This document shows, piece after piece, positions 1 to 12,300 of a DNA stretch of 64,000 bases (within the stretch, counting starts at the first letter, position 1; every line of letters begins with the position of its first letter). A program made the translations under genes and the position numbers. Location of the stretch: NCBI RefSeq assembly GCF_910594005.1, contig NC_057819.1, forward strand, positions 127,631,669 through 127,695,668, given 5' to 3'. The notes under the pieces were generated by a model. The model searched no databases. It had not been told where the DNA came from and saw only the letters and a program-made list of their open reading frames with translations. The DNA is from Cervus elaphus. Its lineage: Eukaryota > Chordata > Mammalia > Artiodactyla > Cervidae.

Positions 1-99
1 TCAGGCTATGCCTGGTGTTGGGCAGGTCACCATGCCAAGGCCGTCTTGGTTTATCCTCACAGGCTTACCCCAAGAGTCGGGTACCAGGACTGGCCCCAT

Positions 100-210
100 T
101 TCGCAGGGGAAGGTCGAGTTGCTAACATCTGTTCACGTAGCTGGTTGGGGGCTGGCGGGGTGGCAAGGATTTGAACCCAGACCGTCTGGCCCATTGGGGA
201 GAGGATGGTG
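100..210 (-). mobile_element. MIR remnant
   Basis: ccccatttcgcaggggaagg, then caaggatttgaacccagacc, follow the antisense MIR order. Confidence 0.6.
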
Positions 211-1109
211 TGGTCGGGAGGCAGGTTATGGATGACAGTAGGGACCTCACCTGTCTTATTCCGGAAGTTTGGGAGGACCTGCTAGGACAAGGGCGTGCTG
301 CCTACAGCTAATGGCGGTGGTGACTGTGGTGTGGCATTCTTGAGCCCGGCACCTGCCTGCGGCAGATGCAGCTTCCGTCGTAGCCGACCAGGCACCTGGG
401 AGGCGGCGCTCGGCAGGAGGGGCCCTGCAGCCCTCCCCTGGTTCCGGAGTCTTACCCCCTTCCACGCCCCCCCACGTGGCATTCTTGCCTGTGTGTTTCT
501 CCAGCTTCCGTGGGCACAGGGAGAACAGAAGCTGCAAGGAGAAGACACTGGCCACACCCCCGGGGTCCTGGCACATCGCACTCCCGATGCACAGGGCCCA
601 GCCCGGGGAGTGGGGTGCTGCGGAAACGCGTAACCAGAAAGCCTTTACTGGAAAGAAGCAGGCAAACCCTGGAATAGAACACACATGTTCCCTACTCTGG
701 GGGGCGCTTGGGACCCGGTAGCTCCTGCACAGAGCCCCTCTGATTGACCTGCTCCTCTCTGGCTTGGGACCCCCAAGGGCCAGCTCCCCACAGATGGGGG
801 CTGTTCTCCAAGTACGGGCACCATGCTCTGTGCTTTGTTAAAAAGTGCAGGTCGGCAAAGAATCTCTGGTGGTTTTCTGTCTTTGAAACCTTTGATCCCT
901 CCTGGGCGCCCTGCAGGTGAGAATTCTGTGGCCAAAACAGCCGGTGTCCTTGCTGAGGCCCCAGGCCTCCATCGGTGTCCGGGTCCCTGGGCTTGGCCGG
1001 GGCTGAGCTGTGGGTCTTTGTCTTGAGGGGCGAGGGCTGCGGGGCCCGGCTGACACCTGGGCCGTGGCGCTGGCGGTCTCCTCTCCGCTTCTCGGTCAGC
1101 CCCTGGCCC

Positions 1110-1730
1110 TCACAGTGGGGTCATGGGTCCCACCTGGGTCCTCCTGCCTCTCCGCCTGGGGCAGCAGTACTGGCAGCAGCAGAAGCCGCAGGCAATCAGT
1201 AGCAGCAGCACCACGGTGGCTGGAGGGGTGGGGACAGCAGAGAGTGCGGGAGACTCAGGGTGGGGGAGAGAGCGCGCCCTGCGGGGGCCTGAAGGGCCTT
1301 CCCCAAAGGTCTGCTTGCTGGTCAGAAACGCCGAGAATCTGGGGAGAGGAGTGACTGTCCCCACACCGGCCCCCAGAGCTCTTGCTCCCTTCATCCCTGG
1401 GTTGAGGTCCCGGGAGCACCCCTGGGCCCTGGTTTTCAGCACACCCTGTCCCCAGGGGCAGCATGTCGGAGGATAGGGGGAGATCCCCTGCCCCCCCACC
1501 CTCTAGAGACATCTGTTTCTCCTCCTCTGTCTGGGGGACCACCCAGCCCTCCGACTGGCACCACGGTTTCCTCTCCCGGACGCGAGGAAGAGCCCCGGCT
1601 TACCTGTGAAAACCACCAGGACTGAGAAAGCCAGGATCTCCACGGGCTCGGCCTGCGGCAGCCTCTGCAGCTTAAGCAGCAGCCTGTCCCCGATGGAGTG
1701 TAACTCCTGCACAAGGTCGCTGGCTGCCAT
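1110..1730 (-). CDS. SMIM5: SMIM5, small integral membrane protein 5
   Basis: Two coding exons on the minus strand, 1604-1730 and 1110-1219, join in phase to 78 residues plus TGA (human is about 77). The start MAASDLVQELHSIGDRLLLK sits in an exon beginning at 1763 after a good acceptor (ctctgctctgcag). Residues about 30-53 form one hydrophobic membrane segment that spans the intron (ILAFSVLVVFT joined to ATVVLLLLIA). It is followed by a cysteine cluster CGFCCCQYCC and an arginine-rich RRRGRR tail. The Cys cluster next to a membrane segment suggests palmitoylation (inference). Topology and function are unknown. The gene lies antisense in a RECQL5 intron, the same arrangement as in human. Confidence 0.93.
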
Positions 1731-1763
1731 GCTGTGCCGGGTCCCTGTTGGGTGCCTCCTGGG

Positions 1764-4700
1764 CTGCAGAGCAGAGAGAGGACCTGGCGTCCCCACGGAG
1801 CTGGCTCCCGAGAGTCCGCCCTCTCACCCACCCCGGCCCGCAGAACGGGTTTGTCAGGCCTCACCCATCAGAGTCCGGTGGCTCACCAGGGAGGAGGGGC
1901 GCCGCGGGGCCCCTCGCTCAGCGCTGGCCCTCACCCCCGCCTTGCTGGCACTGCCCCTGCCCGGGACACAGGAGGACGGGGAGCCTGAGGCCCCGCCACG
2001 GGGCTCCCGGGCACAGCCAGCCCCGGGAGGGCTCTGCCAGTCAGCCAGGGTCAGCCATGCTTGCTGGCTGTGAAGGTGACTGCCCTGTTCCGCTCCTTTG
2101 TTTTGAGACACAACTAGGTGTTGTCAGGGTGTCTGGTATGGACACAGCTCCCCGGTTGGTTTCCTGGTGCAGACATGGGGCTCTGGGATCCCAGACTGCA
2201 CCCTTACTTTGCGTCACTTTTGGGGACAGAGGGTCAGGTTCTCCCGGGAGCGGGCTCATGGGGGCTGCTGGCCAGGGTTGGCCAGAGGTGAGAGCTGACC
2301 GTGGTGGTAGGGGGGTGGGATCTGAGGCCCCCTGGGGTCCCCCACCCCTCTCATCAGCCCCGTTTCTTTCCTCATTCGGTGTCTTCCTGTGAGAAGGTGG
2401 GGTGACACCGTACTCCTCCAGTTTTCCCCAAGGAGTCTTCTCTCAGGGTGGGACCAGGCATCCCCGGGAGGGTGTAAGCGCCCTGCTCTTGCTGATTGGG
2501 ACCTGCTCTTCTGGCTCTCAAGAGCGTCTCCTCCGCTCCCCCACACCCCCGCCCTCTGAGTGGCCGGTCAGCCTCCAGGCCCCGTGACCCAGGGCTTCCT
2601 CCGGTGTGTCCTGCCTGAGGGGCCGAAGGTGAAGGCCCAGGCCAAGTTAGTGAGTCAGGGCACGTTATGCCCCAGACTTTCTTCCTCTGGCGCCTCACCA
2701 GTGGGCACGGGGAGCCAGCGCCTCTTGAGCGAGGGCTCATGAACAGCCTGGGCCAACCCAGCCTCAACCTGTTCACCGAGGCGGGGCTGCCGGTGGCCCA
2801 GGGCCTGCGCCAGACCTTAAGCTGTTGTTACCGCTGCCCCGTCCCTGCTCTCTGCCTGGCAGGTTTGCCCGGAGCGGGCTGCAGTCAGCCCTGGCCCTGC
2901 CACCGCAGCGTAGCGTCCTCAGAGCTGCCTGGAAGGTCATTGGGCCCTCTGCGCCGCCCTTGGCTCCCTGCCCTCTGACGCGTGGCCTTTGCTCGAGGAG
3001 GGGAGCCCCCCTCCTGCCCAGCCCTTCCTTCTTGGGCAGCTCTGGTCGTTAGAAGGTGGGACCTCCTGGTGGCCTCATAAGCCCCACCCATGGTCACTTA
3101 GGCCACTTCTGCCCCGCAGTCCTCCAGGGCCTGGACGGTGGCTGGCACAGGTGCCTCCTTCTCCACAGGGTGCCTGCTCCCGTCTGGCCAGCCGGCCCCC
3201 GAAGCACAGCATTTGAATCATCCCGGGTTTGATGCTGCCGGCCTCCTCCTCGCTTTTGTGACTTGGGGTCACTTTGTCTCTCTGGGTCTGTTCCTCCCCT
3301 CATTTTACGTGAAGACGGGGTGTCTGCCTTGAGGCTGGTGGGAGGGAGGGTTGAGCTCAGCACCGGGCTCCAGGAGTGCCCGGGGCACGTGGTTCCCCTC
3401 TGGGCGGGGAGAGGCCAGACGGCCTTTGGGGGCAGTCACGGCCCCCTCCCCGCATACGCCATCAGTGGCCTTCCTCCAGCACCACTGGGGGTGTCGTCTG
3501 CGTCCTTCATGCCAGGATGTCTGTGGTGTGTGAGGTGAAGGAAGATGGTAGGGAGCCAGCTGGAGGCTGGCAGCTGTGCTGTAAATGATGGTGGGGGTAG
3601 CAGGCAGGTGGAGATGGCTCCGTGGAGGACTGGATGGTTTCTTGTCAGAGGGCGAAGCTCCTGGAGTCAGAGCCCCCCAGCTTCTCCCACGCCCCAGCCT
3701 AGGGTCTGCGTCTTTCTACAGAGGAGATCAGGAGCCCAGTCTTCCAATGTCCTGGGAGGCATAGGATTCTAGAATGCCATGTGTCATCCCCTTCTGCCTC
3801 CTTTCTTTTGCACATGGGGACCCTGAGACCGGAGAGAGGAAGGGACCTCTCCACGGTCACACTGTGCCTCCCTGGGCTCTTGTCCTGGGCAGCCTTCTCT
3901 TTGCAGACAAGATGAGTCAGCCCAGGAGCCGCGCACCGAGGGCCTGGCCCGTGTGACAGGCTCAGCACAGGACCAGGACTGTGCCCCACCCACACGTGGG
4001 AGTCTGGAGCACAGCGTCTTCACTCACCGGGCCGCGCCTGCTCTTTGAGAACCTCCTGTGACTTGTCACCAAAGGGCAGATCTCATGAGTCTTTCTGTGT
4101 CAAGTTCACGAGGACCCCTTTCCTCGGGTCACACCGAGCAGACCTCCTCCCGCGGCCCAGTGCAGCAGACGTGTACAGGAGGGTGGTCCCGGGCCCCTGG
4201 GCATCCCACTCCCTGGGTTTCCTGGAGGATGGGAGCCTGCCCACCTGACCCATTCCGGTGGGCCAACCGAAGCCCTCAGGGAGCTTGCACCAGGCTTCCG
4301 AGCTGGGCCGCTCTTGCTTCCCTTCTTTAGCTACACTTAGCCTGGCGTTCTCAGCTTGATTGGCCCAGGGCCTGCATTGCCTAATGGAGCCATCAGAGGC
4401 ACTCCAGAGAGGAAGCGGGCACGCGGGCTGGCAGGGGTGCTTTTCCACTTGTGCCCCCGTGCCTAAAGGCTCAGGAGGGATTGCAGAGGGGGTGCAGGTG
4501 TGACCCCCACAGTAGGGAGGAGGAAGGTGGAGCGGAGGCTGAACTGCTGTGCAGGAAAGGTGGGGCCTGTTGGCCCTCCAGGGGTTAGGAAGTCAGAAAG
4601 CTGCAGACTCATGCCTGGGGGGCCCGGGCCCCACTCTGGGAAGAGCGTCAGTCCACGCCAGCCGCGGGCCACAGACGCGCAAAGCCAGGGCCTGTGGGGA

Positions 4701-7016
4701 CCTGAATCGGCCAGCTGCGCCTGGGTCAGCCCCAGGGGTGCCCGTGTGATCCCGTCTGCACGGGGGACAGGAGTGGATCTGCCCCGAAGACTGAAGCCCC
4801 CTTTGCTCTCCAGTTGCTATTTCATCCTTTCCAGCTTGGCCTTGAGTGAAAGGAGCCTTAGTGGGGCTCATGGGGGAGTTGGAGGGCCTTGTACAACTAG
4901 AGGGTGTAGGCACATTCCAGCAGGTCCTGGGCGGGCTTCCCAGCACTCTATTTAAAGCAAGGCCAAGGGTGCCTGATGCCGGGTGCCCGATATAACCAGC
5001 CGTCGTCAGGTGACCATGTGGCCGTGGCCCAGCAGTTGCTCAGCAGGGAGCCCTCAGCGTTCCCAGCTGTGGCCCGAGGAGAGGGGGCACTCCAGGGAGG
5101 GCTGCCTCTTGTCCTCTTAACCTTCCTCCCAGGTTTGGAGGGAGATGGGCAGGGAAGCCCTGTGGGCTTCTCTATGGGTTTTGCCAGTCTTCCTCACTCA
5201 GGTCCACCACACTCCTTCCCAGGCTGTACTTCCTGCCTGTGAACTAGGGAAGCTAGAGTATCGCCCAGTCCCACGCCCGGTAGCACCTTGGTTAGGAGCA
5301 GCCAGAACAAGTGGTGGCTTTCCCTGGCTCTTGGCCCGCGTGGCCCTTCATGGCCCTGCCCCAGCCAGAGGGGCGGCCTGCAGAGCGGGGAGATGAGCCA
5401 GGCCGAGGGAAGGCTGGCAGAGCTGGAAGCACTAGGACACGTGCCTTTGGGTGGCATCTCCTGGCACAGAGGACCTTGCAACCGAGCAGGCAGGCGTCCT
5501 GCAGGCCAGACAGCTGCCACCTGGTACTGAAGTGGCCCTGTTTCCTTCTTGCCAAACTCCAAGTCCAGACACAGCTGCCTGGGGAGAACCCAGCCTGCGG
5601 GTGTTTGGTGACTGATAAGGGCGTGTTGGTGCCTCAGGGTCCAAGGGCTTCTTGCCCTGCCTTGTTATTTTATCAAGGTGGGTTTCATCCTTACTCCTTA
5701 CTTGTTGGAGAAACAACCAGAATGAGGCATAGCTGAAGTCCATGGGCATCTTAGCAGATTCCCTGGGCCTAACCAGCAGAGATGCCCACTGTGTGCTGTG
5801 CTTCCGGCCTTGGCCCCACCTTGCGGTGGAAGGGAGACACTTGAGCCCGCAGCGGCCCAGGGTCTCCAGCCCCATAGCTCTGCTTGCTGCTGCTGACTCT
5901 TCCTGCAGTCCCAGGAGCTGGGCATCACCCTTGTATCCCCACTCAGGGACTTATGTTTGGGGGGCCCCGTCCACTTGCGTCCTCTGGGTCTGGGGACTCT
6001 GATCCCCGCCTACCTGCCTGGGCCATCTTACGGTGGCTCACCGTTGCGTCCCTCCCTCGCTCGGCGTCTGTCCCCTCTCTCTGTCATCACTGCCCATTGC
6101 TGCAGGGCTTTTAGCCTCCCCAGCCCGCAGTCCAGGCCAGTTCCTCAGCGGAGCCAGGAACACACAGACTGATCTTTGGTTTCCACTTTAACCTGGGTGG
6201 TTGTTTTCTTTCCTAGTAGACGTGGACTTGTTTGCCTTGGGGAAGACATCTGGGGGGTGGGGGTGGCTGGGGAGGGAGCCTTTAATGCTGCTTGTGTGAG
6301 GACAGGGAGGCTGGAGCAGTGGGGGGGTCCGCAGTGTGGTGGCTGCAGTGGGCCCAGTACTGGGGCGGGGCAGCGCCCCCCCAGCTTCACTTCCACCCCA
6401 CCCTGGGGTTGGAGCCCTCAAGCGCTGGCCTGGCGCTCAGGGAGATTTGGGGGCTCCTGGCGATCTCAGTGGGCGCTGGGAGGAGGACCTGGGCCTGGCC
6501 CCACCCCAAGCCAAGAACACCAAGCGCCCCTGACAAGAGGTGGCAGCGGCTGCTCTTGTTCAGGACATCTGCATCCTGGGTGGTTTGAACTGGCTGGGCC
6601 TTCTCGACTGGGAGAAAGCAGGAGGCTTTGATCCCGGGGAAAAAGAGAGGCTCAGTGGGCAGGCGACGGCTCTCTCCCCGACCAGGCCAGCCAAATCCCT
6701 CGTTTAAGCCCCCTGAATAGAAAAGGCTTAAACTAACTTTTGTCGAGTAAGCAGGCACCCCGGGCCCCTCTCCCTGCTCAGCAAACAGGGAGAAAACCAC
6801 CCCCACTGAGGGGGCTGCAGCCTCAGCCCGGGGCCCCTGCTGGGTCCCAGCGAAAGAAGGGAGAGCCCGGTTTGCGAGGGGAGGCTGTCTGGAGGCTGTG
6901 CCCAAGTGTGTCCCCCAGGACCCTCTTCTCCGTGTTCATGGTGGATCCACCCTCGAGGCTGGGGACCCTAGCGGCACCCTTCCCTCCACCCCCCTCCTCT
7001 GTGACCGGCCACTCAC
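1764..7016. other. Intron sequence of RECQL5 (+) and SMIM5 (-)
   Basis: No exon with matching phase or recognisable protein similarity was seen on either strand in these 5.2 kb. The many open frames reflect high GC content. There is an old MIR-like remnant near 3790-3860. Confidence 0.6.
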
Positions 7017-7240
7017 CTGCGAGTCAGGTGCGGCGGGGGCGGCCACAGGTGCAGGGCCGCCAGCGGCCTCGAGTGTCTCTCCCGCCTGCCTCCCCGGTCG
7101 GCTCACACCTCTTCCTTCCTTTGCGGACGCGTCTCTCCTGACCCGCGGCTGTGCTCCCCCGGTGCCTCTGCTCAGCGCAGCGGAGCTCCTGGCTGTTGAC
7201 AGCCAGCCGCTGTCTCGGCCTCCCTCCGCTTTTTTGTTGT
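7017..7240 (-). promoter_or_regulatory. SMIM5: Probable non-coding first exon and promoter of SMIM5
   Basis: On the minus strand gactcgCAG|gtgagtgg at 7017/7016 is a near-perfect splice donor, preceded by a GC- and CpG-richer stretch of about 200 bases. The coding exon of SMIM5 begins at an acceptor (1763) and so needs an upstream exon. The distance from the RECQL5 3' end (about 7 kb) is like that of the human SMIM5 promoter. The 5' end is not defined by sequence. Confidence 0.4.
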
Positions 7241-9364
7241 TGGTCGTCCTGGAGATCCAAGTGTCACATTACACGGGGCAGCCGCTCAAGTGGGGAGCCA
7301 GTGCCACCGCTGTGCCCGGAGGGAATCCCTGCCGGGACAGCGTCCTGCAGGTTTCCTGTGCCCGCTCCCTGCCCCGAGGTCTGCGCGGCCCTCCTGTTCC
7401 TCCTCCTCTTCCTCTCCTCCCTCCGGGCGGGTGTGGGCTGGGCCTGGGCTGCGAGCTGATGAAAGAGGAGGGCGACTCGCACGTTCCCTGGCAAGGATGA
7501 CCTCTAGGAGGCTCCACCTGAGTGGCAGAGTCGGGAGGGAGGGGGGCTTGCAGCTCTCTAGCCCTTCGCACCCCGCGGCCCCCTTGGGAGGGCCCATGTC
7601 CCTCAGCCCCCAATCTGTCCTTCAGGCGACTCCCCAGCAGGTCCTCCTCCTCTCTTCTCCTGGGAAAGAAAGTGGGGGAGCTGCCAGACCACCCAGGCCG
7701 TCAGCCTTCTGGGGCAGCATCTCGGGGAAGGACTTGGGAGTTCCGAGTGACCAGGGAGTCGCCCGGGCTTAGCCCGTCCCTTGGGGGTGGCCCCGGAGGA
7801 GAAAGGACGCTGCTGATCTTTTCTCGACAGTGTCCACTGGGGCTGTCTCCACATTCCTGGCCTAGCCAGCAGGGACAGGCTCCACAGCAGCCCAGCGGCC
7901 GGTGGGGCTGTTTGACATTTGGCTGGTCGTGCCACCCCAGCAGACCAGGCGGTGCCCGGAGCAGGACAGGGGCCGACCCCAGCCCGCATCTGCGAGCAGT
8001 CAATGGAGCCCTTTGAGTGTGAGCACAAAACGCCAGTGAGTCAGGGCTTGGGGGAGGGCGCGGGGAAGGAAGCCAGGCTTGTGGCCACACCAGTCGGATG
8101 CCAGAGCGTCGCAGAGGCTGGACAGGCGGCCACTGTGCGGTGGCACAGACTTGGGCAGCGTGATGAGCAGCGTGGGTTTGGGTGCGGCGGGAATGGCGCC
8201 CTCTGGTGGCCGCGCAGCCAGCCCACCTTTCCCCAGGGCTGTGTTCTCGGAGCTGGCCCCTGGGTCTGCACTCTTCAGCCTGTTCCTTGCGGCCCCAGGC
8301 AGTGCTCGTGTTTAAGTCCTGTCCCAGCTACAGCAGTGGTCCCAGCTCTTCTTGTCTTTGGGACGTGGTACCTGGATGGCCTTGTCTCTGCTCTGGCCTC
8401 TCCAGAGGCTTTGCCCACCCCGTGCCTCATGCCTGCTGCAGGGACCACTGTTTGTAATGGCCCAGATGGAGCTGTGCCCTCCCCTCCTCCCCCGTCTCTA
8501 CATCTGCCCCAGTGATCCACTGGGCCCCCACGGGAGAGACTGCTGGAGGCTGGCATCCCAAGGGGGCTGTGGTGGGTCAGGGCAGAGGAAGATATGAGGA
8601 GGAAGACCACAGCCAAGGCTGAGCTCACCAGTGCCCAGCATGGGGTGCCAGCCCAGAGCTGCCTGGTTCCTGCTCCCAAGCAGTCTCCCGGTTCCGGGCC
8701 GTGTACACTGGGTCAGGCAGAGGCTTGTTGGGGACGACAGGGAGGAGTCGCCAGGAGACGGAAGGAGAGCAGAGCAATGGAGGGGGGCGGCCACTTCCTG
8801 CTGTTCCCTCTCCCCAGCCCCACTCAACAAGAGTAAGGAGCGGCAATAAGAGGCCTAAGTGCTAAGTGCTGTGACGCACTTCAGAGCGCTGTCTCGGCAC
8901 TTACGCAGCCCGAGGAGCCAGGGCTCTCCTTGTACCGGGTTGTAGGCGTGTTGTGCTCGAGGTGCCTAGGCTTCATTTCAGGAGGTCAGACTCTTTCCCC
9001 AAGGACACAGCCTCAGCTGTAGAGTCAGTGTCTGCACCCAGAGGCGATGCTTCTCCCAGGGTGCCCACTACCAGAGGATGGAGAGGGGGCTGGGGCCCGG
9101 AGCCTGGAGGAGTGCCCCATGGAGAAACAGAAGAATGGGGTTCGTGCCCGGGCTCCCCTGGGCACGTGTGTTACATGACTTTGAGGAATCTCCTTCAGCT
9201 CATTGTCCTCATCTCTAAAATGGGCACCCCACCCTGCCCAGGGATGCCTTGTGAGGCTTGCGTGAGATGCTGGCCACAGTGCCAGACAGCCACGCTCAGC
9301 CAGAGTTTGGGGATCGGGTAAACGAACGCTGGCCCGAGTGGGTCCCTCACCACCCCTGCTCCAG
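7241..9364. other. RECQL5 intron upstream of the first exon in the window
   Basis: GC-rich, no coding exon recognised. It ends with the acceptor cccctgctccag at 9364. A MIR-like remnant occupies about 9150-9290. Confidence 0.55.
9150..9290 (+). mobile_element. MIR remnant
   Basis: catgactttgaggaatctcc then cctcatctctaaaatgggca is sense MIR core and 3' sequence, just before a RECQL5 exon. Confidence 0.6.
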
Positions 9365-12300
9365 GTGCCGCCATGCCGCCATCGCCAAGTACTTCGGGGA
9401 CGCACCCCCCGCCTGCACCAAAGGCTGTGACTGCTGCCAGAACCCCACGGGTGTGCGGAAGCAGTTGGACGCTTTGGAGCAGAGAAGCAGCTGGAATAAG
9501 ACCTGCATTGGGCCCTCCCAGGGCAACGGCTATGACCCCGAGCTGTACGAGGGAGGCCGCAGGGGTTATGGGGGCTTTAGCAGGTAAGGGGCCATGAGAC
9601 CAGGGCTCCCCAACCCACTGGAAATAGTCTGGCATTCTCTCCCTGGGGCCAAGGCCAGATCAGAAGTGACACATGCCCCTGCCCCGAGGGCCACGCTGGG
9701 GCCAGGACGTCAGTGTTGCGCCCAAGCATCCAGACCATCAGAGACATCACTGCCCTACCAGACGCGTGATGGGAGGGCAAAGCCCAGACCCAGGACGGCT
9801 CATGCCCAGCCTGTCGCCTAGGTATGATGAAGGGTCTGGAGGCAGCGGGGACGAGAGCAGAGACGAGGCCCAGAAGCGGGAGTGGAATCTCTTCTACCAG
9901 AAGCAGATGCGCCTGCGCAAGGTGAAGGGGGTGGGCTCCGGGTGGCCCTGCTCACGCCCCCTCAGCGCCTCTCTGGTGCGGCTCCGGGTGGCCCTGCTCA
10001 CGCCCCCTCAGCGCCTCTCTGGTGCGGCTCCGGGTGGCCCTGCTCACGCCCCCTCAGCGCCTCTCTGGTGCGGCTCTGGGTGGCCCTGCTCACCCCCCTC
10101 AGCGCCTCTCTGGTGCGGCTCCGGGTGGCCCTGCTCACCCCCCTAGCGCCTCTCTGGTGCGGCTCCGGGTGGCCCTGCTCACGCCCCCTCAGCGCCTCTC
10201 TGGTGGGGCTCCGGGTGGCCCTGCTCATGCCCTCTCAGCCCCTCTCTGGTGCTGGACTGGGAGCTGTGTTGCTCTGGGGCAGGATGGCTCACAGGACCTC
10301 ATGTCATCTTCCAGGGCAAAGACCCCAAGACAGAGGAGTTCGTACCCCCAGGTCAGCACAGAAATGTACCCTGGGCTGGTCCCAGGGTGTGGGTGGAGGA
10401 TGCCTCTTTGGGGGACCGGGGATGCCAGAGAGCAGGAAGTAGGGTGGCAGGACTCGCCTCTCCTCCACAGATGAGGACTGTCCCCTGAGAGAGGCTGCCA
10501 GTAGGAAGATCCCCAGGCTCACTGTGAAGGTAAGAGATGGGCAGCTCCTCACACCTGCCCCCAGGCTCTCCCCCGACCTGGGTCCTGTGTGACCCGCTTC
10601 TCGCCCCGATGCAGGCCCGTGAGCACTGCCTGGGGCTCCTGGAGGAGGCGCTGAGCAGTAACCGCCAGGCCGCAGGTTCCGCTGATGGGTGAGTGTCGTC
10701 AGCCCCCAGCTTGTTTGGGCACGTGTGTGTGCTCTGTCCCTTAGTCGCGTCCGACTTTCTGCAGCCCCGTGGACTGTAGTCCGCCAGGCTCCTCTGTCCA
10801 TGGGAGTCTCCAGGCAAGAATACTGGAGTGGGTTGCCATTTCCTCCTCCAGGGGATATTCCCGACCCAGGGACCGAACCCACGTCTCCTGGGTCTCCTGC
10901 ATCGGCAGGTGGGTTCTTTACCACTGAGCCACCTGGGAAGCCCAGTTTATTTGGGCACCTCTCCCCAAATTGTGACTCATCTTCTTCCCAAGGGGGTGTG
11001 GGTCTTCACACAGCCCCACCGGGGGGGCAGCCTTGGGACTGCCCCCAAGGGACAGTAGGCCACAGCGCCCAGACAGTCCAGGCTGGAATCCCTGTGCCCA
11101 AGGCCATTCCCACCAGGCCCTGAAGCCATCTCCAGGGTCCCCTGGGGGGGTCTCACAGGCTGCCCTCAGGCCGGACACCTTAATCTCATTGCTGCCCTCA
11201 GACTTGACCTCCAGGCCATGGCGGTGGAGCTGGAACATGAGACGTTCCGAAATGCCAAGGCAGCCAATCTGTACAAGGCCAGCGTGCTGAAGAAGGTAGG
11301 CGTGCTGAAGAAGGGGCGGGTGGGGCAGCTCCCCACCCAGGGGGCCACTTACTCGGGGAGAAGCCCGACCTCCCTCCTTCCCTGGCTGCAAGGACTCCTA
11401 GCCAGCCCTGGGGGGCTCGGACTTGTCCGGTGTCCCTGCAAGCATGGGCTACAGAACCCACTCATGGAGAGCCTAGAGCTAGCGGGCGCCAGCCAGGGCA
11501 TCCCCCACTCCCTCCCTGCCCCAGGTGGCTGAGATCCACAGAGCCTCGAAGGACGGGCACCTCTACAACATGGGCGGTGGTCCCAGCAGCTGCAGCGCCC
11601 CGGCCGAGTCCCCGGAGCCCCCCGAGCACGGTGCCCTGCCCGCCTCCCAGGTGCACCCGGTGAGCAGTGCCCCGGCCCCTCGCCCCGAGCAACGGCGCAG
11701 TCCTCGCTCCTCCTGGCAACACAGCCCTGACCCTTGCTCCCCCCTGCTCTGGAGCCCCCGCAGCACCTCTCTCACCAGCCCGACCCCCACGCCTCGGCCT
11801 GCCCAGGCCCTCCCGGCCACACCTGGACCCGCCAGCGAGCGCTGGAGGGCCTGTGGTCAGCAGCGTCTCTCCTCCTCGCAGCTCAAGCCCAAGCGTGTGG
11901 GAGCTGGTTTCCCCAAAGGCTCCTGCCTGTTCCAGACGGCCACCGAGCTGATGGAGAAGACGTGGGTCCCGGAGCAAGAGCCCCGGCCTGAGCAGGGCGG
12001 CGAGCAGGGGGCCCCCAGCCGGCCCTGTGACCACCAGGGTGTGGAGTGCGCTGAGCCCCTCCCTGGGCCCCGAGGAGAGGCCCCTGGGAGCGGTGCTGTT
12101 TGTCTGGGGCCCTCCCTTGAGGAGGAGAGAGGCCCCGCCCGGGGCAGCCCCACTGCCAAGGCCCGGGTCAATAAGAAGCAGCAGCTCCTGGCCGCTGCGG
12201 CCCTCAAGGATTCTCAGAACATTGCCCGCTTCTTCTGCCGAAAGACCAAGAGCCCGCCCCTGCTCACTGCAGCCCCGGGGGCAGATAGTACCAGCCCCTC

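Noticed and set aside
641..650. AGTAAA on the minus strand as the SMIM5 poly(A) signal
   Set aside because: It is a weak variant hexamer without a clear downstream element. The SMIM5 3' end could not be set from sequence.
9934..10252. CRISPR-like array of regular repeats
   Set aside because: The units are directly contiguous with no unique spacers, and the array is in an intron of an animal gene. It is a minisatellite.
10304..10924. 206-codon minus-strand open frame
   Set aside because: Much of it is an antisense Bov-tA SINE (10721-10943), and the remainder is antisense to RECQL5 exons and introns.
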